Source of the DNA: Chloroflexota bacterium
GTDB taxonomy: Bacteria > Chloroflexota > UBA6077 > SHYK01
Reading direction: 5' to 3'
DNA: 64,000 nt
Assembly (NCBI GenBank): GCA_035652535.1
Contig: DASRDP010000086.1
Span: forward strand, 21,199-85,198
The position numbers and the translations under genes are program-made. Below the pieces are notes generated by a model. It saw only the letters and a list, made by a program, of their open reading frames with translations, was not told where the DNA came from and searched no databases. Below are positions 8,412-17,912 of the stretch, piece after piece. How positions within the stretch are numbered: the first letter of the stretch is position 1; the number at the start of each line of letters is the position of its first letter.

Positions 8412-9650
8412 ATGACTGCACGGTCCGACGCACTGCGCGCGGGAGTCGAACGCCTCTCGCAACCGGCGGGAATCCTCATTCTCGTCAGCACGGCCCACGC
8501 CATCACCCACGTGTATGCGGCCCTGTTTCCCCTGGTCTATCCGAGCATTCAGCAGGAATGGGGGCTGTCGTACACCGCCATCGGAACGATGGTGGGTCTG
8601 ACGAGCTTCATCGGCGGCTCCCTGCAGCTGCTCTTCGGGTTCATCGGCAGGTCATTCCCCCGCAACGTCGTGCTTGGCTTGGGGAACCTCCTTTTCGGAA
8701 TCACGACCGCGCTGACTGGCGTGTCCGCGAACTTCACCCAGTTTGCCGCCCTGCGGTTTGGCGGGGCAGTGGCCAATGCCGCGCAGCACCCAGTCGGGAA
8801 TTCGCTCATCGCCGACCGATTTCCCCGCGAGCGGCGCGGGTCAGCGCTCGCGGTGAATTTCGCCGGCGGAAACCTCGGAACCCTGGCCGTCCCACTCATC
8901 GCCGTGGCCCTCATCGGCACGCTGGGGTGGCGGCAGGCCCTTTGGGCGTTCGCCGTGCCGGGCATCGTGATGGGCGGCATCCTGATGTTTGCGATGGACG
9001 ATCGCGATCGAGCCCGCGACCGCATTCAGGGCCACGGCTCCGGCATCGCTCAGTTGGGCAGGATCCTCCGGAACCGGAATGTTCTGGCGCTCGTCGGCGC
9101 GTCCTCCGTCGCGGCTGCGGGTCGGGGGCTGGGCGTGCTGCTCACCATCATTCCTCTGTACCTTTCCAACGTGCTCGGATTGGCTCCGTGGATCGTCGGG
9201 ATGCTGTACACGATCATGCTCGTGGGCAGTGTCGTGGGACCGATGGCCGCGGGGCGCCTGTCAGACCGGGTCGGCAGAAAGCTCGTCCTCGTCGGCGCGC
9301 TCGTGCTTGCGACGATCGTAACGCTGGCGCTTCCAGCGTTCCACGAAGGGGGCGTCGCCGTCCTCGCGGTGGTCCTCTTTCTCATGGGTGCCTTCGCGTT
9401 CGCCGAGAGCCCGCTCGTCCAGACGTTCGCGGCGGACTCGGTCGCGGCCGGCGAGCGCGACATCTTGTTTGGCTTCTATTACGCATGGGTCTTCGCGGTG
9501 GGCGCCGGATGGATCGCCCTCATCGCGGCCCTCATCGATCGAGTCGGTTTCGAGCCGGTGTGGGGGCTCATCGCGGCATCATATCTGGCCTCTGCGCTCC
9601 TGATCCTCCTCGCCCGCGAGACGAGGCGCGGGGCAGCTCAAACGGCGTGA
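8412..9650 (+). CDS. Major facilitator superfamily transporter
   Basis: The 412-residue membrane protein has about 12 predicted hydrophobic spans in two halves, as usual for MFS carriers. The loop between helices 2 and 3 region carries LLFGFIGRSFPRNV, and the second half has the motif-A-like GRLSDRVGRKLVL near residue 280. The N-terminal stretch HAITHVYAALFPLVYPSI resembles fosmidomycin-resistance-like and nitrate/cyanate-type MFS proteins. The substrate cannot be told. The ATG start has GGAAGGAA about six bases upstream. Confidence 0.9.
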   Translation: MTARSDALRAGVERLSQPAGILILVSTAHAITHVYAALFPLVYPSIQQEWGLSYTAIGTMVGLTSFIGGSLQLLFGFIGRSFPRNVVLGLGNLLFGITTALTGVSANFTQFAALRFGGAVANAAQHPVGNSLIADRFPRERRGSALAVNFAGGNLGTLAVPLIAVALIGTLGWRQALWAFAVPGIVMGGILMFAMDDRDRARDRIQGHGSGIAQLGRILRNRNVLALVGASSVAAAGRGLGVLLTIIPLYLSNVLGLAPWIVGMLYTIMLVGSVVGPMAAGRLSDRVGRKLVLVGALVLATIVTLALPAFHEGGVAVLAVVLFLMGAFAFAESPLVQTFAADSVAAGERDILFGFYYAWVFAVGAGWIALIAALIDRVGFEPVWGLIAASYLASALLILLARETRRGAAQTA

Positions 9651-9830
9651 CGGTTCGGGTCTGCCCTTCCGCCTCGGACTACCCATGTGGAGAGGAAGGA
9701 ACCACCCGGAAGACACTGCATTGAAGAATCGGCGTCCCATACCCTACTTCCCAGCAGTGCATCGGCAGAGCGGGCTCAATCGCAGCACCACGACACGCCG
9801 TTCTGGCCACACGGGAAAGGGGGAATACGT

Positions 9831-10904
9831 TTGCGAATTGCGATGGTGGCTCCGCTGATCGAATCCGTACCGCCGGCGCTTTACGGCGGGACAGAACGCG
9901 TGGTGTCCGTGTTGACTGAGGAGCTGGTGCGGCGGGGCCATGACGTGACCCTGTTCGCCAGCGGCGATTCGCGAACTCGCGCTGACCTCGTGCCCTGTTG
10001 TCCCCGCGGGCTGCGGTTGGACGTAGACGCCCAGGATACGGTGGCGTATACGATGGTCCAGCTCGGAATGGTCTACGAGCGCGCTGGTGAGTTCGACGTT
10101 ATCCACAATCACGCGGACTACTTCGCCTTTCCATTTGCGCGCTTGTCCGATACCCCAACCATCACCACGACCCATGGTCGGCTCGACCTGCGGGAAGTGC
10201 AGCGCGTGTACGACCATTTCCGCGAGCAGAATCTCGTGTCGATTAGCCAGTCGCAGCGCGCTCCCCTCCCCGGCGTCAACTGGGTCCGCACCGCCTACAA
10301 CGGCATCGACATGTCGCACTTCCATTACAACGCGGAGGGAGGGGACTACCTGGTCTTCCTCGGCAGAATCAGCCCGGAGAAGAGACCAGATCGCGCTATT
10401 GAGATCGCTCGCGATCTCGACATGCAGCTCGTCATCGCGGCAAAGGTCGACCCCGCCGATCAGGCCTATTACGACCACGCGATCGCACCCATGATTCGGG
10501 ATTCGACGCGCGTCGAGTTCATTGGCGAAGTGGACGAGCAGCAGAAGGACGAGCTTCTGGGGAACGCTTACGCCTATCTTTTCCCCATCGACTGGCCCGA
10601 GCCGTTCGGGCTCACGATGGTTGAAGCCATGGCAACGGGCACGCCGGTTGTGGCGTACCGCGCCGGGTCGGTCCCCGAGGTCATCATCGACGGGGTGACG
10701 GGCTTCATCTGTGACACCTTCACCGCGATGGTAGACGCCGTGCCGCGGGTTGCGTCGCTCGATCGCGCCGCCTGTCGCGCGCACGTCGAGCGGCGCTTCT
10801 CGGCCGCGGCGATGGCCGAGTCATACGAAGACGTCTATACGCTGCTGGCGGACTCGAGCTGGCTCAACGGGCTCCAGGTCGTTTGCGGTCAGGCGCGGGA
10901 CTGA
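9831..10904 (+). CDS. Glycosyltransferase family 4 (GT-B fold)
   Basis: A retaining GT-B glycosyltransferase of about 357 residues. The N-terminal domain begins MVAPLIESVPPALYGGTERV, the glycine-rich acceptor loop. The C-terminal domain carries FLGRISPEKRPDRAI near residue 180 and the EPFGLTMVEAMATGTPV motif near 265, the EX7E pair of GT4 enzymes. Donor and acceptor are unknown. The frame is open further upstream, but homology begins at the TTG at 9831, which has AAGGGGGAA about seven bases before it. An ATG at 9843 is an alternative. Confidence 0.9.
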   Translation: MRIAMVAPLIESVPPALYGGTERVVSVLTEELVRRGHDVTLFASGDSRTRADLVPCCPRGLRLDVDAQDTVAYTMVQLGMVYERAGEFDVIHNHADYFAFPFARLSDTPTITTTHGRLDLREVQRVYDHFREQNLVSISQSQRAPLPGVNWVRTAYNGIDMSHFHYNAEGGDYLVFLGRISPEKRPDRAIEIARDLDMQLVIAAKVDPADQAYYDHAIAPMIRDSTRVEFIGEVDEQQKDELLGNAYAYLFPIDWPEPFGLTMVEAMATGTPVVAYRAGSVPEVIIDGVTGFICDTFTAMVDAVPRVASLDRAACRAHVERRFSAAAMAESYEDVYTLLADSSWLNGLQVVCGQARD

Positions 10905-11335
10905 GGACGCCCGGCGGCGTTCGCTTCCGCCCGGTTGGTAGATCCTGCTCCACGAAGCGAGCCACGATCTTCGTCAGTCCAACATCGACCAGCGGCTAAA
11001 GCCGCGCAGCGATCTCGGCCGGTGAGCCAAAAAAAATCGCTGGTGCTATTGCGATGCGACCCAACATCGGACCTCATGAACCCAAAGTCGGCGCATGGTC
11101 TGGAGCATCTCGGTCAGTCGTGGTCCGCGCTCGGTGTACGGCACATTGCAGTTCGCGAACTCGCGCTCCCCTTCCGGCCCGCCCTTGCCGATCCCAATGC
11201 TCATGATCAGCCGGCCTAGCGCGAGGACGTCGATCGTCGCCAGCTCATGGACGAGGATCACGGGGTTGCGGAGGTGCCCCCGTGCGCAATAGACAACGGG
11301 AGGTGCGAGCGCTATATACCGTAGCGTGGCTGGCG
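10905..11335 (-). pseudogene. Remnant of a luciferase-like (LLM) flavin oxidoreductase
   Basis: Read on the minus strand, 11335 to about 11090 encodes an N-terminal LLM segment: PVILVHELATIDVLALGRLI, then SIGIGKGGPEGEREF and ERGPRLTEMLQTMRRLW, matching the usual ELATLD-LS-GRL region. The frame stops at 11046. From about 11035 to 10905 another stretch encodes the C-terminal part of the same family (FFGSPAEIAARL, an in-frame TAG, then PLVDVGLTKIVARFVEQDL). The middle of the gene is missing. There is also no intact start, so I read this as a decayed gene with an internal deletion. Intact members of the family lie at 39974 and 61258. Confidence 0.65.
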
Positions 11336-11375
11336 TGGCGTGATCTGGCGCAACCGGCCTCGAAAGGAGGAACCA

Positions 11376-12491
11376 ATGGTCCGTGAGTTCATGACGCATT
11401 GGGACGAGAAAACGCCCATCTGGTTCGAGCGCGAAGAGGACGAGCTGATCGGAACCCAGCGTGCGGGAGGCCGTCCGATGCCCCGCATTCGCATGATGGA
11501 CCTCTTCCGCGGCCCCACGAACCGCGACGGCAACAAGCCAATCGTTGTCTGGGCCGGGGAGGATGGAGTGATCGAAGCCTGCTGGACGGCCGGACCCGAG
11601 CCACATTTTCACCGACCGGCCGACTACGACGTGCTCGTCTTCCAGTACTGCGGGCGGGCGGCCGCCGAGACCGAGATGGGCGAGTTCGAGCTGGGGCCCG
11701 GCTATTGTCTCCACGTGCCCGCTGGCGTGGCCTACCGCCTGGTCGGCAACCCCCAGTGCCGCCAGATGGTCGTGAAGCTGAACAAGCCTGTGACGCTCGG
11801 CGTCGAGCCCGACCACCCACTCACCGAGACCGCGTTCGACGTGCGAGCGGACGGCGGCCAGACCGACGGGCAACCCGTTCAGCTGCCTCCCAGAACCGGC
11901 AAGATCCTGGAGGTTACGGAGTTCTGGCAAGACGCGTTGGACCCCATCGTGATCGAGCGGGATCACGCCAAGCTCGTCGGTTGCCTATCCGGTCCCCCCG
12001 GACGCGATGCGCCGCTGCCCGGTACGCGTCGCGCGTCGGTCATCCGGGTGTTCGACTATTTCGTGGGCATGACGGGCAAGGGCAGCGCGCGCGCCCCGCA
12101 GCACTATGAGAGCGAGAACTTCCGGACCGACTCCTACAACACCGAAGGACAGCAGTTCGGGTTCCACCGCGGGATGGATGACGACGAGATCTGGTTCCAG
12201 TTCCGCGGCCATGCCACCAACGAGACCGAGTGGGGCATCCACGAGCTGGATCCGCTGGAGATGGGTTACGTGCCGCGCGGCATAGCCCATCGAATCGTGG
12301 GTGGCGAGGGATTCCTGCGCTTCGTGCTCTACTTCCGGCACCCAATGTACCCGGTGGTGGACGAGAGCGCGCACACCGGTCGATCGTCGGCTCGCGTGGA
12401 TACCGTCGCATTCAAGGAGCTACCGGCCCTCGCGGAAGCGAAGGCAAAGCTGCAGGAAGCGGCCCATTCGCGCGGCGGCCCCAGCCGCTAA
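11376..12491 (+). CDS. Bicupin protein
   Basis: The 371-residue protein contains two cupin modules, one around residues 70-145 (PEPHFHRPADYDVLVFQYCG, then GEFELGPGYCLHVPAGVAYRL) and one around 240-335 (IWFQFRGHATNETEW, MGYVPRGIAHRIVG). The histidines and glutamates suggest metal-binding sites like those of gentisate or homogentisate dioxygenases, but I cannot assign a substrate. The ATG at 11376 has AAGGAGG about five bases upstream. It stands alone between an LLM remnant and tRNA-Asp. Confidence 0.8.
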   Translation: MVREFMTHWDEKTPIWFEREEDELIGTQRAGGRPMPRIRMMDLFRGPTNRDGNKPIVVWAGEDGVIEACWTAGPEPHFHRPADYDVLVFQYCGRAAAETEMGEFELGPGYCLHVPAGVAYRLVGNPQCRQMVVKLNKPVTLGVEPDHPLTETAFDVRADGGQTDGQPVQLPPRTGKILEVTEFWQDALDPIVIERDHAKLVGCLSGPPGRDAPLPGTRRASVIRVFDYFVGMTGKGSARAPQHYESENFRTDSYNTEGQQFGFHRGMDDDEIWFQFRGHATNETEWGIHELDPLEMGYVPRGIAHRIVGGEGFLRFVLYFRHPMYPVVDESAHTGRSSARVDTVAFKELPALAEAKAKLQEAAHSRGGPSR

Positions 12492-12658
12492 CAATGTGGG
12501 CCGGGGGCCAGCCGGAGGTGGGCCCGCCGAATAGCTCGGTAAACCCCTCGACCGCCTGGTCCATCGCCCAGGCGATCCGCTTCGGCGTTGCGCGAGGTCG
12601 CAGCACTGCGCGCCGCGCCGTACAGCAAGGCGGAACGGTGTGACGTGCAAGGTTTCTC

Positions 12659-12735
12659 TGGCGGGCTCGAGGGGATTCGAACCCCCGGTCTCGGCCTTGA
12701 CAGGGCCGCATGTTAGGCCACTACACCACGAGCCC
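12659..12735 (-). tRNA. tRNA-Asp (GTC)
   Basis: On the minus strand the cloverleaf closes with the acceptor stem GGGCTCG/CGAGCCC. The anticodon stem CGGCC/GGCCG holds the loop CTGTCAA, giving anticodon GTC. The T-arm contains GGTTCGAATCC. The discriminator base is G and the terminal CCA is encoded in the DNA. Confidence 0.97.
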
Positions 12736-12791
12736 AGACGCAAAAAATTGTAACATAGCCGCCGTATCGACTCCATCCAGGAGGCTGCCCG

Positions 12792-13919
12792 TTGTCGTCG
12801 CTCGAGCCGCCGCAGCCGCGTGACGGCGTCGACGTGGCGGGGGCGCTTCCGCCAGGACGCGCAGCGCCGGTCGCCGATCAACAGCCGGCGGATCTGTTCG
12901 ACAACATCGAGCAGGAAGAGGCGATGCTGTCCGCCGTGCTGGCGAGCATCAGCGATGGGCTCATCGTCATCGACGGCGATCAGTTCATTCGCTACTGCAA
13001 CATGCCGGCGGCCCAGTTCCTCGGGCTCGATCGGGCTGCCATCGTTGGTCGGACCGTCCACGAGGCCTTCAGCCACGTCAGTCGGTCGGTCCTCAATCGG
13101 ACAGAGGCGCGGGAGGCGTGGGACCGCGCCCTCAGCAACCTCGACGAGCACCCCAGCTTCGAGGTCGTGATCCGGCAGCCCGTCCGCCGGGACCTCGTTG
13201 TCCAGTTTTTCCCTCTGAAATCGGGGGCGGGCTCGCGAAGCGCCGGAATCCTCATGCACGACGTGAGCGTCCTGAAGCTGGTCGCCCTGCTCGAGGAGCG
13301 CGAGCGCATCGCCATGGACCTCCACGATGGCGTCATCCAGTCGCTATATGCCGTCGGCCTCGGCCTCGCCGCGCGGGAGCGCGCGCTCCGCGATGGGGCA
13401 GCGGACGATGCGCGAGACGCCCTGCAAAACGCCATTTCTCAGATCAATCAAGTGATCCAGGAGATCCGCAACTACATCGTCGAGCTGCGACCGGAGGAGC
13501 TCGGGGACCGCGGCTTGATGGCCGGCCTGGCCGAGCTCGCGGGACAGCTTCGCGCCAACGGCCTGCTCTGCCCAGCGCTCAATCTCGACCCGAGCGCTGG
13601 TGACTTGGTCAGCCCCGATGCGGCGGGAAACTTGCTCTACATCGCCCACGAGGCCATCTCGAACGTCATCCGCCACGCGGATGCCAGCGAGGCATCCATC
13701 AGCGTGACGGCCGACGAAGGGCGCCTGAAGCTTACGATTCGCGACGACGGCCACGGATTTGACCCAGAGCGCACCGGCCGGCGCACCGGCGATGGTCTGC
13801 GGAACATGGCCGAGCGGGCCAGAGCCCTCGGCGCCCGCTTCACCATCTCCAGCGCGCCGGGCCAGGGAACAGAGCTGTCCCTCGAAATGCCGCTCCCCAC
13901 GGCGGAGCGCGAGCAATGA
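12792..13919 (+). CDS. PAS sensor histidine kinase, NarL/DegS type
   Basis: A soluble sensor kinase of 375 residues with no membrane segment. A PAS domain (about 45-150, ISDGLIVIDGDQFIRYCN) is followed by a HisKA_3 dimerisation domain with the phospho-accepting His178 in AMDLHDGVIQ, and a HATPase domain (about 275-370, DDGHGFDP, GLRNMAERARALGA). It presumably phosphorylates the LuxR-type regulator whose gene overlaps it by four bases (ATGA). The start is TTG with AGGAGG about seven bases upstream. Confidence 0.93.
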   Translation: MSSLEPPQPRDGVDVAGALPPGRAAPVADQQPADLFDNIEQEEAMLSAVLASISDGLIVIDGDQFIRYCNMPAAQFLGLDRAAIVGRTVHEAFSHVSRSVLNRTEAREAWDRALSNLDEHPSFEVVIRQPVRRDLVVQFFPLKSGAGSRSAGILMHDVSVLKLVALLEERERIAMDLHDGVIQSLYAVGLGLAARERALRDGAADDARDALQNAISQINQVIQEIRNYIVELRPEELGDRGLMAGLAELAGQLRANGLLCPALNLDPSAGDLVSPDAAGNLLYIAHEAISNVIRHADASEASISVTADEGRLKLTIRDDGHGFDPERTGRRTGDGLRNMAERARALGARFTISSAPGQGTELSLEMPLPTAEREQ

Positions 13920-14575
13920 GCCAGGAGCCGATTCGCCTGCTCCTCGTCGACGACCACCACGTCGTACGCCTCGGGCTGGCAAGCCTCTTCGCCACGGTGC
14001 CGCATTTCTCCGTCGTCGGAGAGGCGGGAACGATCGCGGAGGCCGTCGCGCGCGTGCGCGAGTGCGAGCCCAACGTCGTGATCATGGACGTCCGGCTTCC
14101 GGACGGGAGCGGGGTCGAAGCCTGCCGCGAGATTCGATCCGAGCGGCCGGACGTGCGCGTCATCATGCTGACGTCGTACGCGGATCGGGACGCGGTCGTT
14201 GCATCTATCATGGCGGGCGCGGCAGGGTACCTCCTGAAACAAACCGAGCCCAACCGCTTGATCGACGCGGTCAACTCCGTTGCGCTCGGCGGGTCGCTCC
14301 TGGATCCCGGCATCACCGAAACGGTGCTGGACTGGATGCGCCATCTGGGTCCGCAGGACGTCGACGACCCGCTCGCCGGTCTCTCGGAACAAGAACGCAA
14401 GATCCTTCCCCTGATCGCCGAGGGGAAGACGAATCGCGAGATCGCCGGGGATCTGTACTTGAGCGAGCACACCGTGAAAACGTACGTGAGCAACATTCTC
14501 CAGAAGCTCCAGCTCACCCGCCGGGCCGAGGCGGCCGCCTACATCGCGCAGCGCCGACTCCCACCCGGATCGTAA
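13916..14575 (+). CDS. NarL/LuxR family response regulator
   Basis: The 219-residue regulator has an N-terminal receiver (about 6-120) with acidic residues in LLLVDDHHV, phospho-acceptor Asp58 in VIMDVRLP and the conserved lysine in YLLKQTEP. A C-terminal LuxR-type helix-turn-helix (about 150-210) carries LSEQERKILPLIAEGKTNRE. It forms a translationally coupled pair with the upstream kinase. Its target genes are unknown; the next gene downstream, a hybrid kinase, is a possible target. Confidence 0.95.
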   Translation: MSQEPIRLLLVDDHHVVRLGLASLFATVPHFSVVGEAGTIAEAVARVRECEPNVVIMDVRLPDGSGVEACREIRSERPDVRVIMLTSYADRDAVVASIMAGAAGYLLKQTEPNRLIDAVNSVALGGSLLDPGITETVLDWMRHLGPQDVDDPLAGLSEQERKILPLIAEGKTNREIAGDLYLSEHTVKTYVSNILQKLQLTRRAEAAAYIAQRRLPPGS

Positions 14576-14613
14576 GACCCCCGCCCATCCCCCCAAACGG
14601 GTGATCCGACCTC

Positions 14614-14652
14614 CCCCAAATAGCGATCCCCAAATACCCCCTCACGGGTGAG
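14614..14652. promoter_or_regulatory. Repeat-rich spacer before the hybrid kinase
   Basis: The direct repeat CCCCAAATA occurs at 14614-14622 and 14628-14636, a 14-base period, followed by the short palindrome CTCACGGGTGAG at 14641-14652. Such repeats between a LuxR-type regulator gene and its neighbour could be operator sites. This is inference from pattern only. Confidence 0.3.
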
Positions 14653-14734
14653 CGAAATAGGCTCGCTTGCCTACTGCTGGCGGCTGACCCTTTCGCTGAC
14701 ACTTCGCCGTAACACTTTTGTGATGGAGATCACA

Positions 14735-17506
14735 GTGCGACGAACTTCACTTCGACGTGCGCCACTGTGGTATCGCCTGGTTCACTCCGCGCGATCCTCG
14801 CTCGCCCTCAAGCTGGCGGTGTTTGTCGGCGGCATCGTTCTTCTCACCGCGGGGTCGATCGGCTTCGCTGGCCTCGCATTCACGGACGCCGTGATCTCCG
14901 CGCAGGTTGACCAGCGGCTCTCCATCATCGCTGCCGACCGCCGGGACATGCTGTCGGCGTACATCCGGGGCCAGAAAGACGAGATCAACGTCGTCGCCAA
15001 ACGGCCCCTCGTTCGACAGCTCCTCGACTCCGCGCCGACACGTAGCGCGGCCGGCACGCCCTTCTCGGCTGCCGCGGCCCGCGCGCTCGCCGACGCGGAA
15101 GAGAGCATCAACGGCATGCACGCCCTGTGGATCGCCAACCCCAGCGGCGACGTCGTGGCGTCGAGCGACGAGCAATACCTCGGCCGGAGCTTCGCAGCGG
15201 ATCCGGTGTTCACCGGCGGCCTCGTCCGGCCACAGCTCGGATTTCCATCCCTGTCGGACGACCGTTACCAAGCACGCGTCAGCGCGCCGGTCCGCGGGCC
15301 CAGTGGCGAGACGATCGGCGTCATCATGGGGCTCGTAGACGTGACGCCCCTCGCCAGCATCAGCTCGGACCCCGCCGGGCTCGGGAAGACGGGCGACTTG
15401 CTCGTCGGCGCCATGGTGGATGGGGAGATCGACATCCTGCTGCCGAATCGGTTCTCCGATCCCGTGCCCAACCTCGCCCCGGCGGACGTTCCCGCCATGG
15501 CGCGCTCCCTCGAGGGTAAGCGCGGCTTTTTGCGCATGCGCGACTATCGCGGGAACGACGTTCTCGCGGCGTACGAGCCTGCCACTCCGGACGGTTGGGG
15601 CATTGTCGCGACGATCGACGCGAGCGAGGCATACGGCTCCGCGGAGGCCCTGCGGTTCATTCTCGCCGGCATCGGGGTGCTGATTCTGTCGGCCGGTCTC
15701 TACGCGTCCTGGCTCTTGGCCCGGCGCTTTACCGAGCCGATCCGTCGAATGGCGGAGGCCTCGACCAACGTGGCCCACGGCCAGCTCACCGAACGGGTCC
15801 CCGTCACATCGATCGATGAGATCGGCACCCTGCAGCAGTCGTTCAACTTGATGACCAAGCGGCTGGCCGAGTCCTACGACTCTCTGGAGAACCGGGTCCG
15901 CCAGCGCACGCGTCAGCTCCGGGCCGCCAACGAGCAGCTCGAGGAGCAGAGCCGTCGGGCCCAGGCAGCCAACCGCGCGAAGAGCGAGTTCCTCGCGAGC
16001 ATGTCCCACGAGCTGCGGACGCCGCTCAACGCCATCATTGGCTTCTCGGAGCTGCTGATCGACGAGCAGCCGAGCGGCTACGACCACGCCACCCGTGCGT
16101 CCTACCTCTCCAGCATCTACGAAAGCGGCAAGCATCTGCTGACCCTCATTAACGACATCCTCGACCTCTCCAAGGTCGAGGCAGGGCGGATGGAGCTGCG
16201 CCCCGAGCGATTCTCGCTTGCGGAGACCGTTCAGCACGTGCTGTCGACCGTGGAGCCGCTGGCGGCGGCCAAACACATTCGGTTCAGCGCCGATACCGCG
16301 TACGCAGGCGATGTCGTAGCGGACGAGGGGAAGGTCAAGCAGATCCTCTACAACCTCGTCTCCAACGCCATCAAGTTCACGCCAGATGACGGCCGGATCC
16401 ACGTCTCCATCGGCCAGGATGCCAGCGGCACGGTCGTGAGCGTTGAGGACTCCGGAATCGGCATTGCTCCGGAGGACCGGGAACGGATCTTCCTCGAATT
16501 CCAGCAGCTCGATGCCGGCCCTGGACGCCAGCACGAAGGAACTGGCCTGGGCCTCGCCCTTACCAAGCGCTTCGTCGAGCTGCATGGCGGTCGGATCTGG
16601 GTCGATGGGGAGCCCGGGCAGGGCAGCATCTTCCGATTCACGCTGCCGACACCCACGCCGGCCGACGACGAAGATCCCATCACCGAGGTTGTCTTCCCCA
16701 TCGCCGAAGTGCAGATGCCCGAGGATCCCCGTGGGCTCGTTCTCGTGGTGGAGGACGACCCACGATCCGCGAATCTCGTCGCCCTCTACCTCGCGCGCGG
16801 CGGATATCGCGTGGAGATGGCGACGAACGGGCGTGAAGCGATCGAGAAAGCGCAAGCACTCCGCCCCATCGCCATCACGCTGGACGTGATCCTGCCGGAC
16901 CTGGACGGCTGGGAAGTTCTGAAAGAGCTGAAGCAGAACGAGGTGACCCGCGAGATCCCAGTCGTCATTATCTCGGTGGTGGACAACCAGCGCCTGGGCT
17001 TCGCCCTTGGCGCTGACGACTATCTCGTCAAGCCTATCGATCGCAACGCATTGCTTTCGCGGCTCGAGCAATATGGGAACAAGACGCCCACGCAAAGGCA
17101 GACGGCGCGCGTCCTGCTCATCGACGACACCCCGTCGGCCCTGGAGCTGTACCAAGGAATGCTGTCGCCTGCTGGCTACACGGCGCTCACCGCGTCGGGC
17201 GGCGCGGAGGGGATTCGGCTGGCCAGGTCCGAACACCCGGACGTCATTCTGCTCGATCTGATGATGCCGGAGGTCAGCGGGTTCGATGTCGTCACCACGC
17301 TCAAGTCTGATCCGGAGACACAGGACATCCCCATCCTGATCGTCACCGCGAAAGAGCTCACCGAAGCCGACAAAGCTGCGCTCAACGGCCGCGTGTCGAC
17401 GATTCTGCAAAAAGGGTCGATGGCGACCATCGACCTCCTCTCCTGGCTGAACGACACGGTCAGTCGGCTGGGCAGGGCGCGGGAGGTCGCCGGTGCCATT
17501 GGCTGA
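14735..17506 (+). CDS. Membrane hybrid histidine kinase with two receivers
   Basis: A 923-residue sensor kinase. A first membrane helix (about 20-40) and a second (about 305-330) enclose an extracytoplasmic dCache-like sensor (about 45-295). HAMP and a coiled-coil follow, then HisKA with His425 in SMSHELRTPLN, HATPase (about 535-655, EGTGLGLALTKRFVELHGG), receiver 1 (Asp717 in TLDVILPDLDG, Lys in YLVKPIDR) and receiver 2 (Asp841 in LLDLMMPEVSG, Lys in ILQKGS). The frame is open from a GTG at 14648; the GTG at 14735 has GGAG six bases upstream and is my choice, with ATG 14723 possible. It overlaps the next gene by 14 bases. Confidence 0.92.
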   Translation: MRRTSLRRAPLWYRLVHSARSSLALKLAVFVGGIVLLTAGSIGFAGLAFTDAVISAQVDQRLSIIAADRRDMLSAYIRGQKDEINVVAKRPLVRQLLDSAPTRSAAGTPFSAAAARALADAEESINGMHALWIANPSGDVVASSDEQYLGRSFAADPVFTGGLVRPQLGFPSLSDDRYQARVSAPVRGPSGETIGVIMGLVDVTPLASISSDPAGLGKTGDLLVGAMVDGEIDILLPNRFSDPVPNLAPADVPAMARSLEGKRGFLRMRDYRGNDVLAAYEPATPDGWGIVATIDASEAYGSAEALRFILAGIGVLILSAGLYASWLLARRFTEPIRRMAEASTNVAHGQLTERVPVTSIDEIGTLQQSFNLMTKRLAESYDSLENRVRQRTRQLRAANEQLEEQSRRAQAANRAKSEFLASMSHELRTPLNAIIGFSELLIDEQPSGYDHATRASYLSSIYESGKHLLTLINDILDLSKVEAGRMELRPERFSLAETVQHVLSTVEPLAAAKHIRFSADTAYAGDVVADEGKVKQILYNLVSNAIKFTPDDGRIHVSIGQDASGTVVSVEDSGIGIAPEDRERIFLEFQQLDAGPGRQHEGTGLGLALTKRFVELHGGRIWVDGEPGQGSIFRFTLPTPTPADDEDPITEVVFPIAEVQMPEDPRGLVLVVEDDPRSANLVALYLARGGYRVEMATNGREAIEKAQALRPIAITLDVILPDLDGWEVLKELKQNEVTREIPVVIISVVDNQRLGFALGADDYLVKPIDRNALLSRLEQYGNKTPTQRQTARVLLIDDTPSALELYQGMLSPAGYTALTASGGAEGIRLARSEHPDVILLDLMMPEVSGFDVVTTLKSDPETQDIPILIVTAKELTEADKAALNGRVSTILQKGSMATIDLLSWLNDTVSRLGRAREVAGAIG

Positions 17507-17909
17507 GAACCTCGCACAAATGCTCGTCCTGATCGTGGAGGACAACCCGGCGAGCATGCTGCTCACCGACGCGGTGCTCAAACGGGCAGGCTTCCTCACG
17601 CTCGGGGCCACGTGCGCTGACGAAGTCCGCGAACGGCTCCGCGACTATCGGCCGGACCTCATCCTCATGGACCTCCAACTTCCAGGAGTCGACGGATTGA
17701 CGTTGACCCGCGAATTGAAGTCGGACCCGTCCCTCGCGGACATCCCCGTCGTGGCGCTCAGCGCCCACGCCATGAAGGAGGACCGGTGGCGCGTACTGAC
17801 CGCCGGTTGCGACGGATACATCGCGAAACCGTTCGACACCCGTTCCATCGGTCGCGAGGTGGAACACTACATCGCCGAGGCGAGAGCGCGCGGAATGAAG
17901 AGGAGATAA
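17493..17909 (+). CDS. Stand-alone receiver protein, DivK-like
   Basis: A 138-residue single-domain response regulator. All receiver residues are present: acidic pair in LIVEDNPAS, Asp60 in LILMDLQLPGVDG, Thr/Ser region VVALSAHAMKED, and the lysine in GYIAKPFDTR. The architecture resembles DivK and other phosphorelay shuttles. The GTG start lies inside the end of the upstream hybrid kinase, with GGAGG before it. Only three bases separate it from the next hybrid kinase, so all three genes are likely one operon. Confidence 0.93.
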   Translation: MPLAENLAQMLVLIVEDNPASMLLTDAVLKRAGFLTLGATCADEVRERLRDYRPDLILMDLQLPGVDGLTLTRELKSDPSLADIPVVALSAHAMKEDRWRVLTAGCDGYIAKPFDTRSIGREVEHYIAEARARGMKRR

Positions 17910-17912
17910 CGG

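Noticed and set aside
12492..12658. Open frames in the spacer between the bicupin gene and tRNA-Asp
   Set aside because: Neither strand shows a ribosome site or recognisable motif; I see no feature in the 167 bases.
14747..17611. A very long antisense open frame over the hybrid kinase
   Set aside because: It is the shadow of high-GC coding sequence; the plus frame has clear kinase and receiver motifs and the antisense product has none.
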